From NCBI RefSeq assembly GCF_009765685.1, contig NZ_LMUY01000158.1:26201-83527 (forward strand): a DNA stretch of 57,327 nt. Direction: 5' to 3'. Below are positions 19,524 through 27,969 of the stretch, piece after piece. Numbering within the stretch: the first letter of the stretch is position 1; the number at the start of each line of letters is the position of its first letter. The DNA comes from Acidisphaera sp. L21 (GTDB taxonomy: Bacteria; Pseudomonadota; Alphaproteobacteria; Acetobacterales; Acetobacteraceae). The notes below the pieces were generated by a model. That model did not search any database. It was given only the letters and a program-made list of their open reading frames with translations, and had not been told where the DNA came from. The translations under genes and the position numbers were made by a program.

Positions 19524-20675
19524 ATGCGGCAACACGCAATCCCCGCCGTCTTCATGCGCGGCGGCACGAGCAAGGCCCTGATGCTGCATACGCGGGACCT
19601 GCCGCCGGATCGGGACGATTGGGCGCCGCTGTTCACTGGCGCGATGGGTAGCCCCGACCCGTATGGACGGCAGTTGGACGGGATGGGTGGCGGTGTCTCC
19701 TCGCTGTCGAAGGTGTGCATCATTGGACCGTCGGCGCGCGAGGATGCCGATGTGGACTACACGTTCTGTCAGGTGCCGGTGAAGGATTCGACCGTCCAGT
19801 ACAAGGGCAATTGCGGCAATATGAGTTCTGCCGTCGGGCCGTTCGCCGTCGACGAGCAATTGGTGCGACCGAATGACGACACGGCAACGGTCCGCATCTT
19901 CAATACGAATACGCAGAAGATCATCCATGGCAGCTTCCCGATTGAGGACGGCATGGCGCGGTATGACGGGGACCTGGCAATTCCCGGCGTGTCCGGGACT
20001 GGCGCGCCGATCCGCCTCGATTTCGTGCAGCCCGGGGGTGCGTCCACAGGTGCGCTGCTGCCGAGCGGAAATCTGCTCGACCTGCTCGAGGTACCGGGCT
20101 TCGGCACGATCGAGGTCAGCCTCGTGGACGCGGCCAACGCGGCAGTGTTCGTCCGCGCCAAGGATGTGGGACTGACGGGTCACGAACTGCCAGAACAGCT
20201 TGAGTCCCGGCCTGAATTGTTGGCGCTGTTGGATGCGATCCGGGTTCAGGCTTCGGTCAAGATGGGTATCGCGCCCGACGTGGAGGCTGCCAAGCGCATC
20301 ACTATCGTGCCGTTCGTGGCGATCGTCAGCCCGGCCTCGGACAGCCCTACCCTGTCTGGCGAGACGGTGAAGGGGGGCGACATCGACCTCATCGCGCGTG
20401 TCATCTCCAACGGTCAACCGCACCGGGCGCTGCCGTTGACCGTCTCGCTTTGCACGGCGGTTGCCGCGCGGATGGCGGGTTCGATCGTGGCGGAGATGCT
20501 GTCGCCGTCGGCACCGGATGGACCACTTCGTCTTGGCATGCCGTCGGGGATCCTGACGGTGGGAGCCGATGTCGTGCAGGAGCGGGGACATTGGGTGGCG
20601 CGCGCTGGCTCGTTCTACCGCACTGCACGGCGGTTGTTCGATGGCCGGGTTTATGTTCCGGGGCAAGGCCGTTGA
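19524..20675 (+). CDS. prpF: PrpF-family isomerase (2-methylaconitate isomerase / oxalomesaconate tautomerase type)
   Basis: This 383-residue protein opens with PAVFMRGGTSKALMLH and has MGSPDPYGRQLDGMGGG, SSLSKVCIIGPS, and KGNCGNMSSAVGPFAV, which are the conserved blocks of the PrpF/diaminopimelate-epimerase-like fold. Members shift double bonds in unsaturated tricarboxylates: PrpF isomerises 2-methylaconitate, related enzymes act on 4-oxalomesaconate or aconitate. It has AAGGAG 8 bases before ATG 19524. Together with TctABC and the TcuA-like flavoprotein, it points to processing of an aconitate-like compound. No prpB, prpC or acnD lies in the window, so the methylcitrate cycle is not the likely setting. 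Confidence 0.88.
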   Translation: MRQHAIPAVFMRGGTSKALMLHTRDLPPDRDDWAPLFTGAMGSPDPYGRQLDGMGGGVSSLSKVCIIGPSAREDADVDYTFCQVPVKDSTVQYKGNCGNMSSAVGPFAVDEQLVRPNDDTATVRIFNTNTQKIIHGSFPIEDGMARYDGDLAIPGVSGTGAPIRLDFVQPGGASTGALLPSGNLLDLLEVPGFGTIEVSLVDAANAAVFVRAKDVGLTGHELPEQLESRPELLALLDAIRVQASVKMGIAPDVEAAKRITIVPFVAIVSPASDSPTLSGETVKGGDIDLIARVISNGQPHRALPLTVSLCTAVAARMAGSIVAEMLSPSAPDGPLRLGMPSGILTVGADVVQERGHWVARAGSFYRTARRLFDGRVYVPGQGR

Positions 20676-20802
20676 TGTCGCCACGAGCTGTCGAGATCAC
20701 CGGGGCGACGATTTCGCCAGCAGCCGGCAGACGGCCTGTGATTTGACAGTTCCAGCTTCGGATCTGATGCTCCCGCATCAAATGCCAGAGAGCGTCATCG
20801 AC

Positions 20803-21645
20803 ATGCAAGCGCACGACATCTCCCTCGAAGCTGGGCTCGATATCCACTATTTCCACCGCTCTGGAACCGGGCCGGTTTTGATCTTTCTGCATCCCTCCTC
20901 GGGCTACGGCAGGATGTGGCAAGAGACCACCGCGTATCTGCCGGCCGAGTATGATGTCTATGCACCCGACCAACGTGGGCATGGCGATTCCAGTCGCCCT
21001 GACGGGGAATATTCGGCCGAGGAACTGTCCCGTGACCTCAAGCTGTTCGTCGACAAGCTCGGCGTCGGGCGGGTGATCGTGGCTGGGCATTCGCTTGGCG
21101 GGCGTGTCGCCCTGTGCTTCGCGGCTGCTTACCCTGATCATACTGCCGGCTTGATCATGGTTGCCGGGCCGCACCTCAGCAATTTCTATCAGACGCGCGA
21201 CGCGGTCAAAACCGTCTACACGACGGCCTACAAGACCATGGTGTCCGAAACGAAGTTTGCGTCGCGTGAGGCGGCTCTCGCATACATCAGTGCGTTTCGC
21301 CCGAACGACTCACCCACGGCCTGGAAGCACCGGGTCGACTACAACATGACGCACGCAGCCGATGGCACCGTCGTGGTCAAGTACGACCCGGTGCGCGTCG
21401 CGGAGGGGCTGACCCACCAGCTTGTCGACCTGAAATACGCCGCCGCTGCCGTTACCTGCCCCACCGCTTTCATCCGCGGCACTGGGAGTGCCGAGATGAC
21501 GCCACACGCCGCCCAGGACGTCGCCAAGTTCTGGACCCGCACGACGGTCGATATTCACGCGGTCGAGGCCAAGGCCAACCTGCAGATCGAAAACCCGGAG
21601 GGCTTGGCGAAGGCTATCACTGAGTTCATTCACCAGCGGCTGTAA
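20803..21645 (+). CDS. Alpha/beta hydrolase with altered catalytic triad
   Basis: This protein of about 280 residues has the alpha/beta hydrolase core: LIFLHPSSGYGRMW (oxyanion loop), YAPDQRGHGDSSRP, and nucleophile elbow GHSLGG. The triad looks incomplete. Where relatives have GxxD before the last strands it reads RGTGSAEM, and where they have a GH motif before LExP it reads EAKANLQIENP, so the catalytic His appears to be Asn. Either an unusual His is used or hydrolase activity is lost or changed. It follows prpF by 127 bp, same strand. Start choice is uncertain: ATGs at 20767, 20782 and 20803 are in frame; 20803 has GAGAG upstream. Confidence 0.82.
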   Translation: MQAHDISLEAGLDIHYFHRSGTGPVLIFLHPSSGYGRMWQETTAYLPAEYDVYAPDQRGHGDSSRPDGEYSAEELSRDLKLFVDKLGVGRVIVAGHSLGGRVALCFAAAYPDHTAGLIMVAGPHLSNFYQTRDAVKTVYTTAYKTMVSETKFASREAALAYISAFRPNDSPTAWKHRVDYNMTHAADGTVVVKYDPVRVAEGLTHQLVDLKYAAAAVTCPTAFIRGTGSAEMTPHAAQDVAKFWTRTTVDIHAVEAKANLQIENPEGLAKAITEFIHQRL

Positions 21646-21668
21646 GGGCTGTCCCTGGTAACGGCCCT
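21645..21668 (+). terminator. Weak hairpin after the hydrolase gene
   Basis: AGGGCTGT and ACGGCCCT form an 8-bp stem (one G-U pair) with an 8-base loop starting at the stop codon. No T-run follows. It lies between convergent genes and may end transcription. Confidence 0.35.
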
Positions 21669-21715
21669 GATGAGCGGTCGCAGACGCTGTGGGCCGTTCG
21701 TGGCTTCGCCCCCCC

Positions 21716-23272
21716 CTACTCCTTCCACACTCCCCAGAAACGGAGATTATACCAGCCAACCAAGCCATGAAGCTGCGTGCGGTAGCCATTGATATTGGCG
21801 AAATCACCGAGCTTGATCCAGTAGGCCTGGTCGAACAGCCGATGCTGAACGTCCGTCCAAGCCTGGGCCCGATCCGCGCCCGAGAGCGAGTTCAAATACC
21901 GCTGATACATCTCGTTGAGGGCCGCATCCTTCATTTGGGGATAAACGGTGAGATACTGGCGCCATTGCGGTGGGCCCAATAGGGGTTGCGAACAATACAG
22001 GGCGGAGTCGACATTCCAACCTCCTATACCACGTTGGCGATTGGTATTGGCGGTGACGATATCGACGGTCTTGAGTGCGATCGTGATCCCGACGGCTTTC
22101 AGTTGCTCCGCAAGGACAAGAGCCGCATTCATTTGCCAGGAGTAGCTTGGGGTAACCTGCAGCACGATGGGTTCGCCGTGATAGCCCGCCTGCTGCAGCA
22201 GAGACTTTGCCCCAGCCGGATTGTTCATGTCATAGTGGAAGTCCGGGTTACCTGGCGCGTAGAATTTGCTCCCGGGATACGACAGTTGCGGATTGCGCTT
22301 CGAAACCTGGCCGACTGCATCCAAGATGTCATCGACGCCCATTGCCGCCTGTATCGCTTGTCTCACGAGGATATTATTCGTTGGCGCGATTTGTGTGTTG
22401 AGGAAGAACGCCTGCATGCAGCCCGGAAAGATCGTCTGCAGCGCGAAGCCATTCCTGCCATCAATTCGCTTCGAGAGACTCAACGGCACCTGGGATGTCA
22501 CGTCGGCTCCGCCTGCCTGCAATGCGGCGATGCGGGCGTTTGGCTCGGGCAAGATGTTGTAGCGCACGGCGTCGACGTAGACGATCTTCTTGCCCGCGTA
22601 GCCGTCTATACCGCTGGCAGCCTCGTTGATCGAGTAATCGTCGAATCGGCGGAGCAGGATGTGGTCGTCACGCCGCCACTCAGCCAGTTGGAATGGACCT
22701 GTCCCGATGATTGCCATCTCGCCGGTTTTCTCGGCCTCTTCCGCAGGCATGATGGCGACTGGGAAACCCGGCGACATCATGACGTCGAGGAACACCGGCG
22801 CCGGGTCCTTCATCTGCACGATGAATATGTCGGGCGCCGGTGTCTCATACGCCTCGACATTGGAGAGCGCCTCCGCGTTCGGGCTTACGCGCTGGTAGCG
22901 TTTGAATGATGCCAAGACATCCGCGGACGTCATGATTTTGCCGTTGTGGAAGCGGACTCCGTGGCGCAGGGTGAAGGTGTACCAGCGCGCATCGGGACTC
23001 ACGTCGATACGGGAGGCTAGCGAGGGGCGCGGGGTGAAGTCCTCCCCCAACGCGACAAGGGTTTCATACAGTTCACTGGCAAGTTCGATGTCGATCGTGG
23101 ATGTGCTCAGCTGTGGATCGAGCGACCGCGGGCCGGCGGAAACTGCATAGACGATCGTGCCCCCACGCTTCGGATCCTGCGCGCTGGACGCCGTTGGGCT
23201 GAGGAGAAGAAGGGCCACGGCCAACCCGCCGACGCACAGCGCTCCCCGCAATCCAGAGCCAGTTTTGGACAT
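21716..23272 (-). CDS. ABC transporter substrate-binding protein, family 5 (peptide/nickel type)
   Basis: This protein of about 518 residues has a Sec signal (GLRGALCVGGLAVALLLLSP, then SSAQ) and the SBP family 5 blocks: KRGGTIVYAVSAGPRSLDPQ, WYTFTLRHGVRFHNGKIMTSADV, and GTGPFQLAEWRRDDHILL. It binds oligopeptides or other polar organic compounds in the periplasm. No matching Dpp/Opp permease or ATPase lies next to it. It is the last gene on the minus strand after the amidohydrolase, 59 bp away, so it may share that operon. Start: ATG 23272 with GGGGGAG upstream; GTG codons at 23278 and 23284 are possible. Confidence 0.9.
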   Translation of the reverse strand: MSKTGSGLRGALCVGGLAVALLLLSPTASSAQDPKRGGTIVYAVSAGPRSLDPQLSTSTIDIELASELYETLVALGEDFTPRPSLASRIDVSPDARWYTFTLRHGVRFHNGKIMTSADVLASFKRYQRVSPNAEALSNVEAYETPAPDIFIVQMKDPAPVFLDVMMSPGFPVAIMPAEEAEKTGEMAIIGTGPFQLAEWRRDDHILLRRFDDYSINEAASGIDGYAGKKIVYVDAVRYNILPEPNARIAALQAGGADVTSQVPLSLSKRIDGRNGFALQTIFPGCMQAFFLNTQIAPTNNILVRQAIQAAMGVDDILDAVGQVSKRNPQLSYPGSKFYAPGNPDFHYDMNNPAGAKSLLQQAGYHGEPIVLQVTPSYSWQMNAALVLAEQLKAVGITIALKTVDIVTANTNRQRGIGGWNVDSALYCSQPLLGPPQWRQYLTVYPQMKDAALNEMYQRYLNSLSGADRAQAWTDVQHRLFDQAYWIKLGDFANINGYRTQLHGLVGWYNLRFWGVWKE

Positions 23273-23331
23273 CGACACTCTCACTCCCCCATTCTCAGGC
23301 GTGGCAAAGCAGTCCAGCGACGTGCCCAGGG

Positions 23332-24165
23332 CTATGCAGACTCACTTTGGATAAAGTAGTTGGGTTCGAGATCTAACCAGTTGCAGATCCCTCTGCCCAT
23401 CACCTTCGCCAGGTCATCGCCTTGCAACCATGGCAGCTCCTCGGTAAACATCGTTACGCATTGCCGGTAGCTGCATGGCATACGCGTCAGGTCCGTGCCC
23501 CAAAAGAAGCGATTTGGTCCAAACGCGTCGAAGATGCGATGCAATCCATCATGCAAGTTCATGTAAGGGTAGGGCTGGGTCGAATAACCCGGCGCTCCCG
23601 TCGCCTTCACCGCCACATTCGGCAGGGTGGCCAGAGCCATCAGGTCTGGCAATGTTTCGAAGGCGGCGGCGTCCTGTTTTGGCCTGACAAGGCCGATATG
23701 ATCGACGATGAAACGCAGGCCGGGATGTCGCTCCGCGATCGTCTTCAGCGCCGGCAGAAAACGCCAGGCCAACAACGCGATCGGCAGGCCCGTGCGTTCG
23801 GCTGCAGCCCAAACCCAATCCATCGTTCCATCGCTATGCCAGGTCCTCTCACTGGGTTTGAGCAAGGCAAATCTCAAACCAACCATCCCGGGGGTTTCCC
23901 GCCAATGCGCAATTCGATCGCGACTGGATGGCTGATCGATCGCGAGATGGCCGAGTATGGCGAATTTGCCCGGATATCGCTGCACCGCGTTGGATGCCAC
24001 TTCGTTCGACGCGGGGTCCCAACTCGGGGGATGCAAGATTGCGCCATCGACCTTCGCCACCGCCATTTCGGCCAGGAGTTCCTCTGCCGTGTAACGGGAC
24101 ACCTTTCGATGCTCGCCACTTGACAAGCCCTGCGACCAGACATGCACCTGCGCATCGATGATCAT
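23332..24165 (-). CDS. Amidohydrolase family 2 (TIM-barrel) protein
   Basis: This 277-residue protein begins MIIDAQVHVWSQG, where the family normally has DxHxH; the first metal His is Gln, a variant seen in the lactonase/decarboxylase-like subgroup of amidohydrolase 2. Further barrel motifs are LRFIVDHIGLVRP (His on beta-strand), VAVKATGAPG and FFWGTDLTR with the conserved Asp. Such enzymes hydrolyse lactones or decarboxylate. The start at ATG 24165 is preferred to the longer frame (to 24330), which overlaps the crotonase gene. It is downstream of the crotonase, 37 bp away, in the long minus-strand operon. Confidence 0.9.
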   Translation of the reverse strand: MIIDAQVHVWSQGLSSGEHRKVSRYTAEELLAEMAVAKVDGAILHPPSWDPASNEVASNAVQRYPGKFAILGHLAIDQPSSRDRIAHWRETPGMVGLRFALLKPSERTWHSDGTMDWVWAAAERTGLPIALLAWRFLPALKTIAERHPGLRFIVDHIGLVRPKQDAAAFETLPDLMALATLPNVAVKATGAPGYSTQPYPYMNLHDGLHRIFDAFGPNRFFWGTDLTRMPCSYRQCVTMFTEELPWLQGDDLAKVMGRGICNWLDLEPNYFIQSESA

Positions 24166-24202
24166 TGCAGTCGTTCCGCGCCGATGTACAACAGGAAGGA
24201 TC

Positions 24203-25015
24203 TCAGCGTCCAACGAAGCCAGGCTTGCGCTTCTCCATGAAGGCCCGCCGCCCCTCTGCAAAGTCCTCGCTATCGAAACAGCTTTGATAGAGCGCTTCCA
24301 ACGCGGCAGGATCGGCGGCCTGGGCCGCACGCGACAGATCGTCGATCGTGACTTTGGCGGCGTGGACGGTCAAAGGCGCGTTCTCCGCGATCTGCCGGGC
24401 CAGCTCGGTCGTCTCCTTGACCAACATTTCGGGCGACACGACCCGATTGATCAGTCGGGCCTCATACGCCTCCTTTGCCGTGAACAGGCGCCCCGTCATC
24501 AGCATCTCCTTGGCGATTGCCGGTCCAACCAGGTGAACCAGCGGTGCCAGACCCGAACGGCTGTATGCGAGGCCTAATTTCGCGGCTGGTATCGCGAAGT
24601 GGCTGTCATCCGATGCCACGCGAATGTCGGCCTTCAGGGCAATCGCCAATCCACCGCCCACGCAGTAGCCACGGATCATGGCAATCAGGGGCTTGCCGAG
24701 CGTCAACAGGGAGTTACCAGCCTGAGCCGTTCTAGCGCGATAGGCGGCTTCGGCGGCGGCATCTGCCCGCACCTTCTCGAATTCGCTGATATCGGCGCCG
24801 GAGGCAAATGCCCGGTCGCCCGCACCGTGCAGCACAACGACCCGGACCGATGGATCCGTCGCGAAATCGGTGCAGATCCGGGCAATCGCATCCCACATGG
24901 CAAGACTGACCGCATTGCGGCGCTCGGGCTGATTAATCGTCAGCCAGCCAATGCCATCCTCCTTCCGAGACAGTATCTTTTCCGTCTGCGGCGAACCTAG
25001 TTGAGCAGCGGACAT
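24203..25015 (-). CDS. Enoyl-CoA hydratase/isomerase (crotonase) family protein
   Basis: This 270-residue cytosolic protein has the crotonase blocks NQPERRNAVSLAMW, AFASGADISEF (oxyanion hole 1) and GYCVGGGLAIALKADI (oxyanion hole 2). E170 in AIAKEMLMTG corresponds to one catalytic Glu of enoyl-CoA hydratase (E164), but the other, normally in a PE-x-x-LG motif, is replaced: the protein reads IPAAKLGL at 142-149. So it may not be a simple hydratase; dehydratase, decarboxylase or isomerase roles are possible. ATG 25015 has AAGGAG 6 bases upstream. It is 19 bp after the CoA-transferase gene, which likely makes its acyl-CoA substrate. Confidence 0.9.
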   Translation of the reverse strand: MSAAQLGSPQTEKILSRKEDGIGWLTINQPERRNAVSLAMWDAIARICTDFATDPSVRVVVLHGAGDRAFASGADISEFEKVRADAAAEAAYRARTAQAGNSLLTLGKPLIAMIRGYCVGGGLAIALKADIRVASDDSHFAIPAAKLGLAYSRSGLAPLVHLVGPAIAKEMLMTGRLFTAKEAYEARLINRVVSPEMLVKETTELARQIAENAPLTVHAAKVTIDDLSRAAQAADPAALEALYQSCFDSEDFAEGRRAFMEKRKPGFVGR

Positions 25016-25034
25016 CCCCATCTCCTTGCCTAGC

Positions 25035-26219
25035 TTAAATCGTTCGGGCCACGCGCAGCGCCTCGATCGCACTGTCGTCAAAGCCGAGTTCGCCGAGTAT
25101 AGCATGACTATCGGCACCCTTGTCCCGCGCCGCGGTCCGGATCTCGCTTGGGGTGCGCGACAGCCGAACAGCCTGCCCCACTACGGCGATGTCGCCCAGC
25201 ACGGGGTGATGCACTGGTTTGGCGATCCCGAGATGGCGCACCTGCTCGTCGACAAATACCTCGTCAATCCGGTTGATCGGCCCCGATGGCACGCCGGCTT
25301 CGTTCAAAACCGCAATCCACTCCGCAGTGCTCCGCGTGGCCAATACCGCGCCAATCTCGCTATTCAGCGCATCGCGATGAGTCGATCGTAGTGTCCCGCT
25401 GGCATAATTCGGATTGTCGAGGATATGCAGTGCACCGACCGCCTTGCAAAACCGGGCAAAGATCTCCCCGCCCGTGGCAGCAAGGTTCATCACGCCGTCC
25501 GTGGTTTTGAAGACGCCGGTCGGGATGCCCGTCGGATGGTTGTTCCCCGCTTGCCCCGGCACATCGCGGTCGATCAGCCATCGCGCCGCCTGAAAGTCCA
25601 GCATCGCAATCTGTGCTTCCAAGAGCGACGTCTGGACCCATTGTCCCAAGCCAGATTTCTCTCGCTCCAGCAGCGCCAACAGTACGCCCATGGCTGCGAA
25701 GATTCCGGCCGTCAAGTCCGCCACTGGAATACCAACCCGCACCGGCCCCTGCCCCGGCAGCCCGGTGATGGACATCAGCCCACCCATCCCTTGTGCAATC
25801 TGGTCGAAACCCGGCCTGTTGGCGTACGGTCCGTCCTGGCCAAAACCCGAGATGCTGGCGTATACCAGCCTTGGATACGTGGCATGCAACGTCTCATAAT
25901 CGATGCCAAGCCGGTGCTTCACATCCGGCCGGAAGTTTTCCACGACGACATCCGCATCGGTGAGGAGTTTTTTCAGAATGTCGATTCCGTCGGGTGATTT
26001 CAGGTCAAGCGTTAGGCTTCGCTTATTCCGGTGCAGATTTTGAAAGTCCGGACCGTGACGATTGCCGCCAAATCCACCACCGCCGCCGGCAACACCGTCG
26101 GGCGCCTCAATCTGAATGACGTCGGCGCCCCAATCCGCCAGTTGCCGAACGCAGGTCGGGCCAGATCGGACCCGGGTCAGGTCGATGACGCGGAAACGCT
26201 CAAGGGGGCCCGTTCGCAT
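25035..26219 (-). CDS. Class III (CaiB/BaiF) CoA-transferase
   Basis: This 394-residue protein has the family pattern FRVIDLTRVRSGPTCVRQLA, GADVIQIEAPDG, VENFRPDVKHRLGI, ASISGFGQDGPYANRPGFDQ and catalytic D168 in PVADLTAGIF. A Gly-rich insertion (GVAGGGGGFGGNRHG, residues 42-56) sits where relatives bind the CoA donor side. It should activate a carboxylate by CoA transfer in the cytosol. Within the operon it follows the ABC permease gene (55 bp) and precedes the crotonase (19 bp). The start at ATG 26219 has AAGGAG 9 bases upstream; the frame also extends to 26264. Confidence 0.93.
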   Translation of the reverse strand: MRTGPLERFRVIDLTRVRSGPTCVRQLADWGADVIQIEAPDGVAGGGGGFGGNRHGPDFQNLHRNKRSLTLDLKSPDGIDILKKLLTDADVVVENFRPDVKHRLGIDYETLHATYPRLVYASISGFGQDGPYANRPGFDQIAQGMGGLMSITGLPGQGPVRVGIPVADLTAGIFAAMGVLLALLEREKSGLGQWVQTSLLEAQIAMLDFQAARWLIDRDVPGQAGNNHPTGIPTGVFKTTDGVMNLAATGGEIFARFCKAVGALHILDNPNYASGTLRSTHRDALNSEIGAVLATRSTAEWIAVLNEAGVPSGPINRIDEVFVDEQVRHLGIAKPVHHPVLGDIAVVGQAVRLSRTPSEIRTAARDKGADSHAILGELGFDDSAIEALRVARTI

Positions 26220-26274
26220 AGTCGGATGCTCCTTCACCTGGGGCTCGGCCAACGCGATTGGCACGCGAGGGCCG

Positions 26275-27150
26275 TCATGTCGCGTCGGCTTGGTGTTGAT
26301 CCTGCCAACGTAGAAGATAGGATTGAAGGCGGCGGATCCCTGCGGTCAGCACGGTGCCAACGATCATCAAAACGAAGACTGCCACCATCATGCCAGCTGC
26401 CTCTCCACGTGCCTCCGACTCGATGATGAGCCGGCCAATCCCGTGTTCCGCTCCGATGAACTCGCCCACGATCACGCCGATGAGCGCAAAGGATACGGCG
26501 GGGGAAAGCGATGCAAAGACCCATGCCATCGCAGACGGCATGACGACCGTGCGGGTCACCTGCCATTCGCTGGCCCCCAGCAGGCGCGCTGCGTTGATGT
26601 GATCCGTGTTTACCGACCTGGCCCCCTCATAGGTGTTGAAGAATACCAGGAACACCACGACGATCCACGATGTCACGACCTTCGACGCATCACCAATTCC
26701 GAACGCAAGAATGATGACCGGCGCCAATGCGATGCGCGGTATCGAGTTCAGCGCGACCACGAAAGGATTGAAGATCGTCGAGAGCCGCCTAGAGCGCCCT
26801 AGGATCAGTCCGGCTACGAAGCCGCTGGCAACCCCGGTCACAAAGCCCAGGACAGTGTTGCGCATCGTTACGCCGATTGCGAGCCACAGATTATTGTCGG
26901 AGCGCGCAAGGCACTGGCCGAATTCGCCGGAGGTCCAGCTGACATAGTGCCCCTCATCTGTCCGCAGGCATCCGAGTTGAAGGAACGTCGACCAGATTTC
27001 GGAAGGCTTGGAGACGAAGTAGGGATCGAACAAGTCCGGAACGGCCCAGGGCGCGAATGCGTGCAGGCTCCACCCCCATTGCCAGATCGACAGAAATGCC
27101 AGGACGATGACAGCTTGCCAGCCCAATGTCGGCATAGCCGGCCGGGTCAC
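26275..27150 (-). CDS. ABC transporter permease, Ssu/Tau/nitrate type
   Basis: This 291-residue inner-membrane protein has about six hydrophobic segments and the BPD_transp_1 EAA-like loop (ARLLGASEWQVTRTVVMPSAM) for contact with the ATPase. The set resembles SsuC/TauC permeases for sulfonates, nitrate or aromatic acids. An insertion near residues 55-80 (RTDEGHYVSWTSGEFGQCLARS) lies between the first two helices, probably periplasmic. It starts at a GTG (27150) overlapping the ATPase stop by four bases (GTGA), so the two are translationally coupled. It works with the ATPase and binding protein encoded directly upstream. Confidence 0.93.
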   Translation of the reverse strand: MTRPAMPTLGWQAVIVLAFLSIWQWGWSLHAFAPWAVPDLFDPYFVSKPSEIWSTFLQLGCLRTDEGHYVSWTSGEFGQCLARSDNNLWLAIGVTMRNTVLGFVTGVASGFVAGLILGRSRRLSTIFNPFVVALNSIPRIALAPVIILAFGIGDASKVVTSWIVVVFLVFFNTYEGARSVNTDHINAARLLGASEWQVTRTVVMPSAMAWVFASLSPAVSFALIGVIVGEFIGAEHGIGRLIIESEARGEAAGMMVAVFVLMIVGTVLTAGIRRLQSYLLRWQDQHQADAT

Positions 27151-27968
27151 GTCGCACGCCCCTTGATGAACTCTTCGCCAAGCGAATGCCAGATATGGGA
27201 GAATAGCTCCGCATACTCCGCCGTCTCCCGCAGTGCCACGCCGTCGCGGGGGCGGGCGAACGGCACCTCGAAAGTTTCTTTGATTTGACCGGGCCGTGCT
27301 GAGAACAGGATAATCCGGTCGGACAGCGTCAGCGCCTCGCCGAGATCATGAGTCACGAACAAGACGGTTTGCTTCTCACGCTCCCATATCTTTAGCAACA
27401 CATCATGCATGTCGAGCTTGGTATGCGTATCCAGCGCGCCAAACGGCTCATCCATCAGCAGGATCTGGGGTTCCTTCACCAAGGTTCGCATGAGTGAGGC
27501 GCGCTGGCGCATGCCGCCGGACAGCAGAGCCGGGTATGCGTCCTCGAACCCCCGTAAGCCAACCCGCTCGATAGCCGCCGCCACACGCTCCCGCCGCTCC
27601 GCCGTTGGCATCCCCGACAGCTCGAGTGCGTAGCCGATATTCTTGGCGACAGTGCGCCATGGGAACAAGGTGTCGCGCTGAAAGACGTATCCAACATTCG
27701 GCGTTGTCTTGCCGGATATGATGGGTTGACCGTCGACCTCTACTCGCCCGGTACTCATTGGAAGCAGCGTCGCAATGATATTTAAGACGGTGCTCTTGCC
27801 CGAGCCGGATGGCCCAAGCAACGACACGAACTCCCCGTCCCGGACCTGGAACGAGACATCCTTCACGGCCTCGATACGCCGGCCGCCAAGCTGAAAGGAC
27901 TTTCCAAGTCCTTCCACGTCGACCCGGGATAGACGCGTCATGGCGAACTGGGCGCTGCCATTGGCCAT
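27147..27968 (-). CDS. ABC transporter ATP-binding protein, Ssu/Tau/nitrate type
   Basis: This 273-residue cytosolic ATPase has Walker A GPSGSGKS, the Q-loop VFQRDTLFPWRT, signature LSGGMRQRASLMRTL, Walker B ILLMDEPFGALD and the switch His in FVTHDLGEAL. These fit the SsuB/TauB family. I chose ATG 27968, one base after the stop of the binding-protein gene; the frame extends to 28025 but would overlap that gene. It couples ATP hydrolysis to the permease at 26275-27150. Substrate is set by the binding protein and is unknown. Confidence 0.95.
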   Translation of the reverse strand: MANGSAQFAMTRLSRVDVEGLGKSFQLGGRRIEAVKDVSFQVRDGEFVSLLGPSGSGKSTVLNIIATLLPMSTGRVEVDGQPIISGKTTPNVGYVFQRDTLFPWRTVAKNIGYALELSGMPTAERRERVAAAIERVGLRGFEDAYPALLSGGMRQRASLMRTLVKEPQILLMDEPFGALDTHTKLDMHDVLLKIWEREKQTVLFVTHDLGEALTLSDRIILFSARPGQIKETFEVPFARPRDGVALRETAEYAELFSHIWHSLGEEFIKGRAT

Positions 27969-27969
27969 G

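Noticed and set aside
26116-26313. Possible CRISPR or repeat arrays anywhere in the window
   Set aside because: Repeats found (17-bp duplication at 16104, five 15-bp units at 54840) are tandem within or at genes and have no spacer structure.
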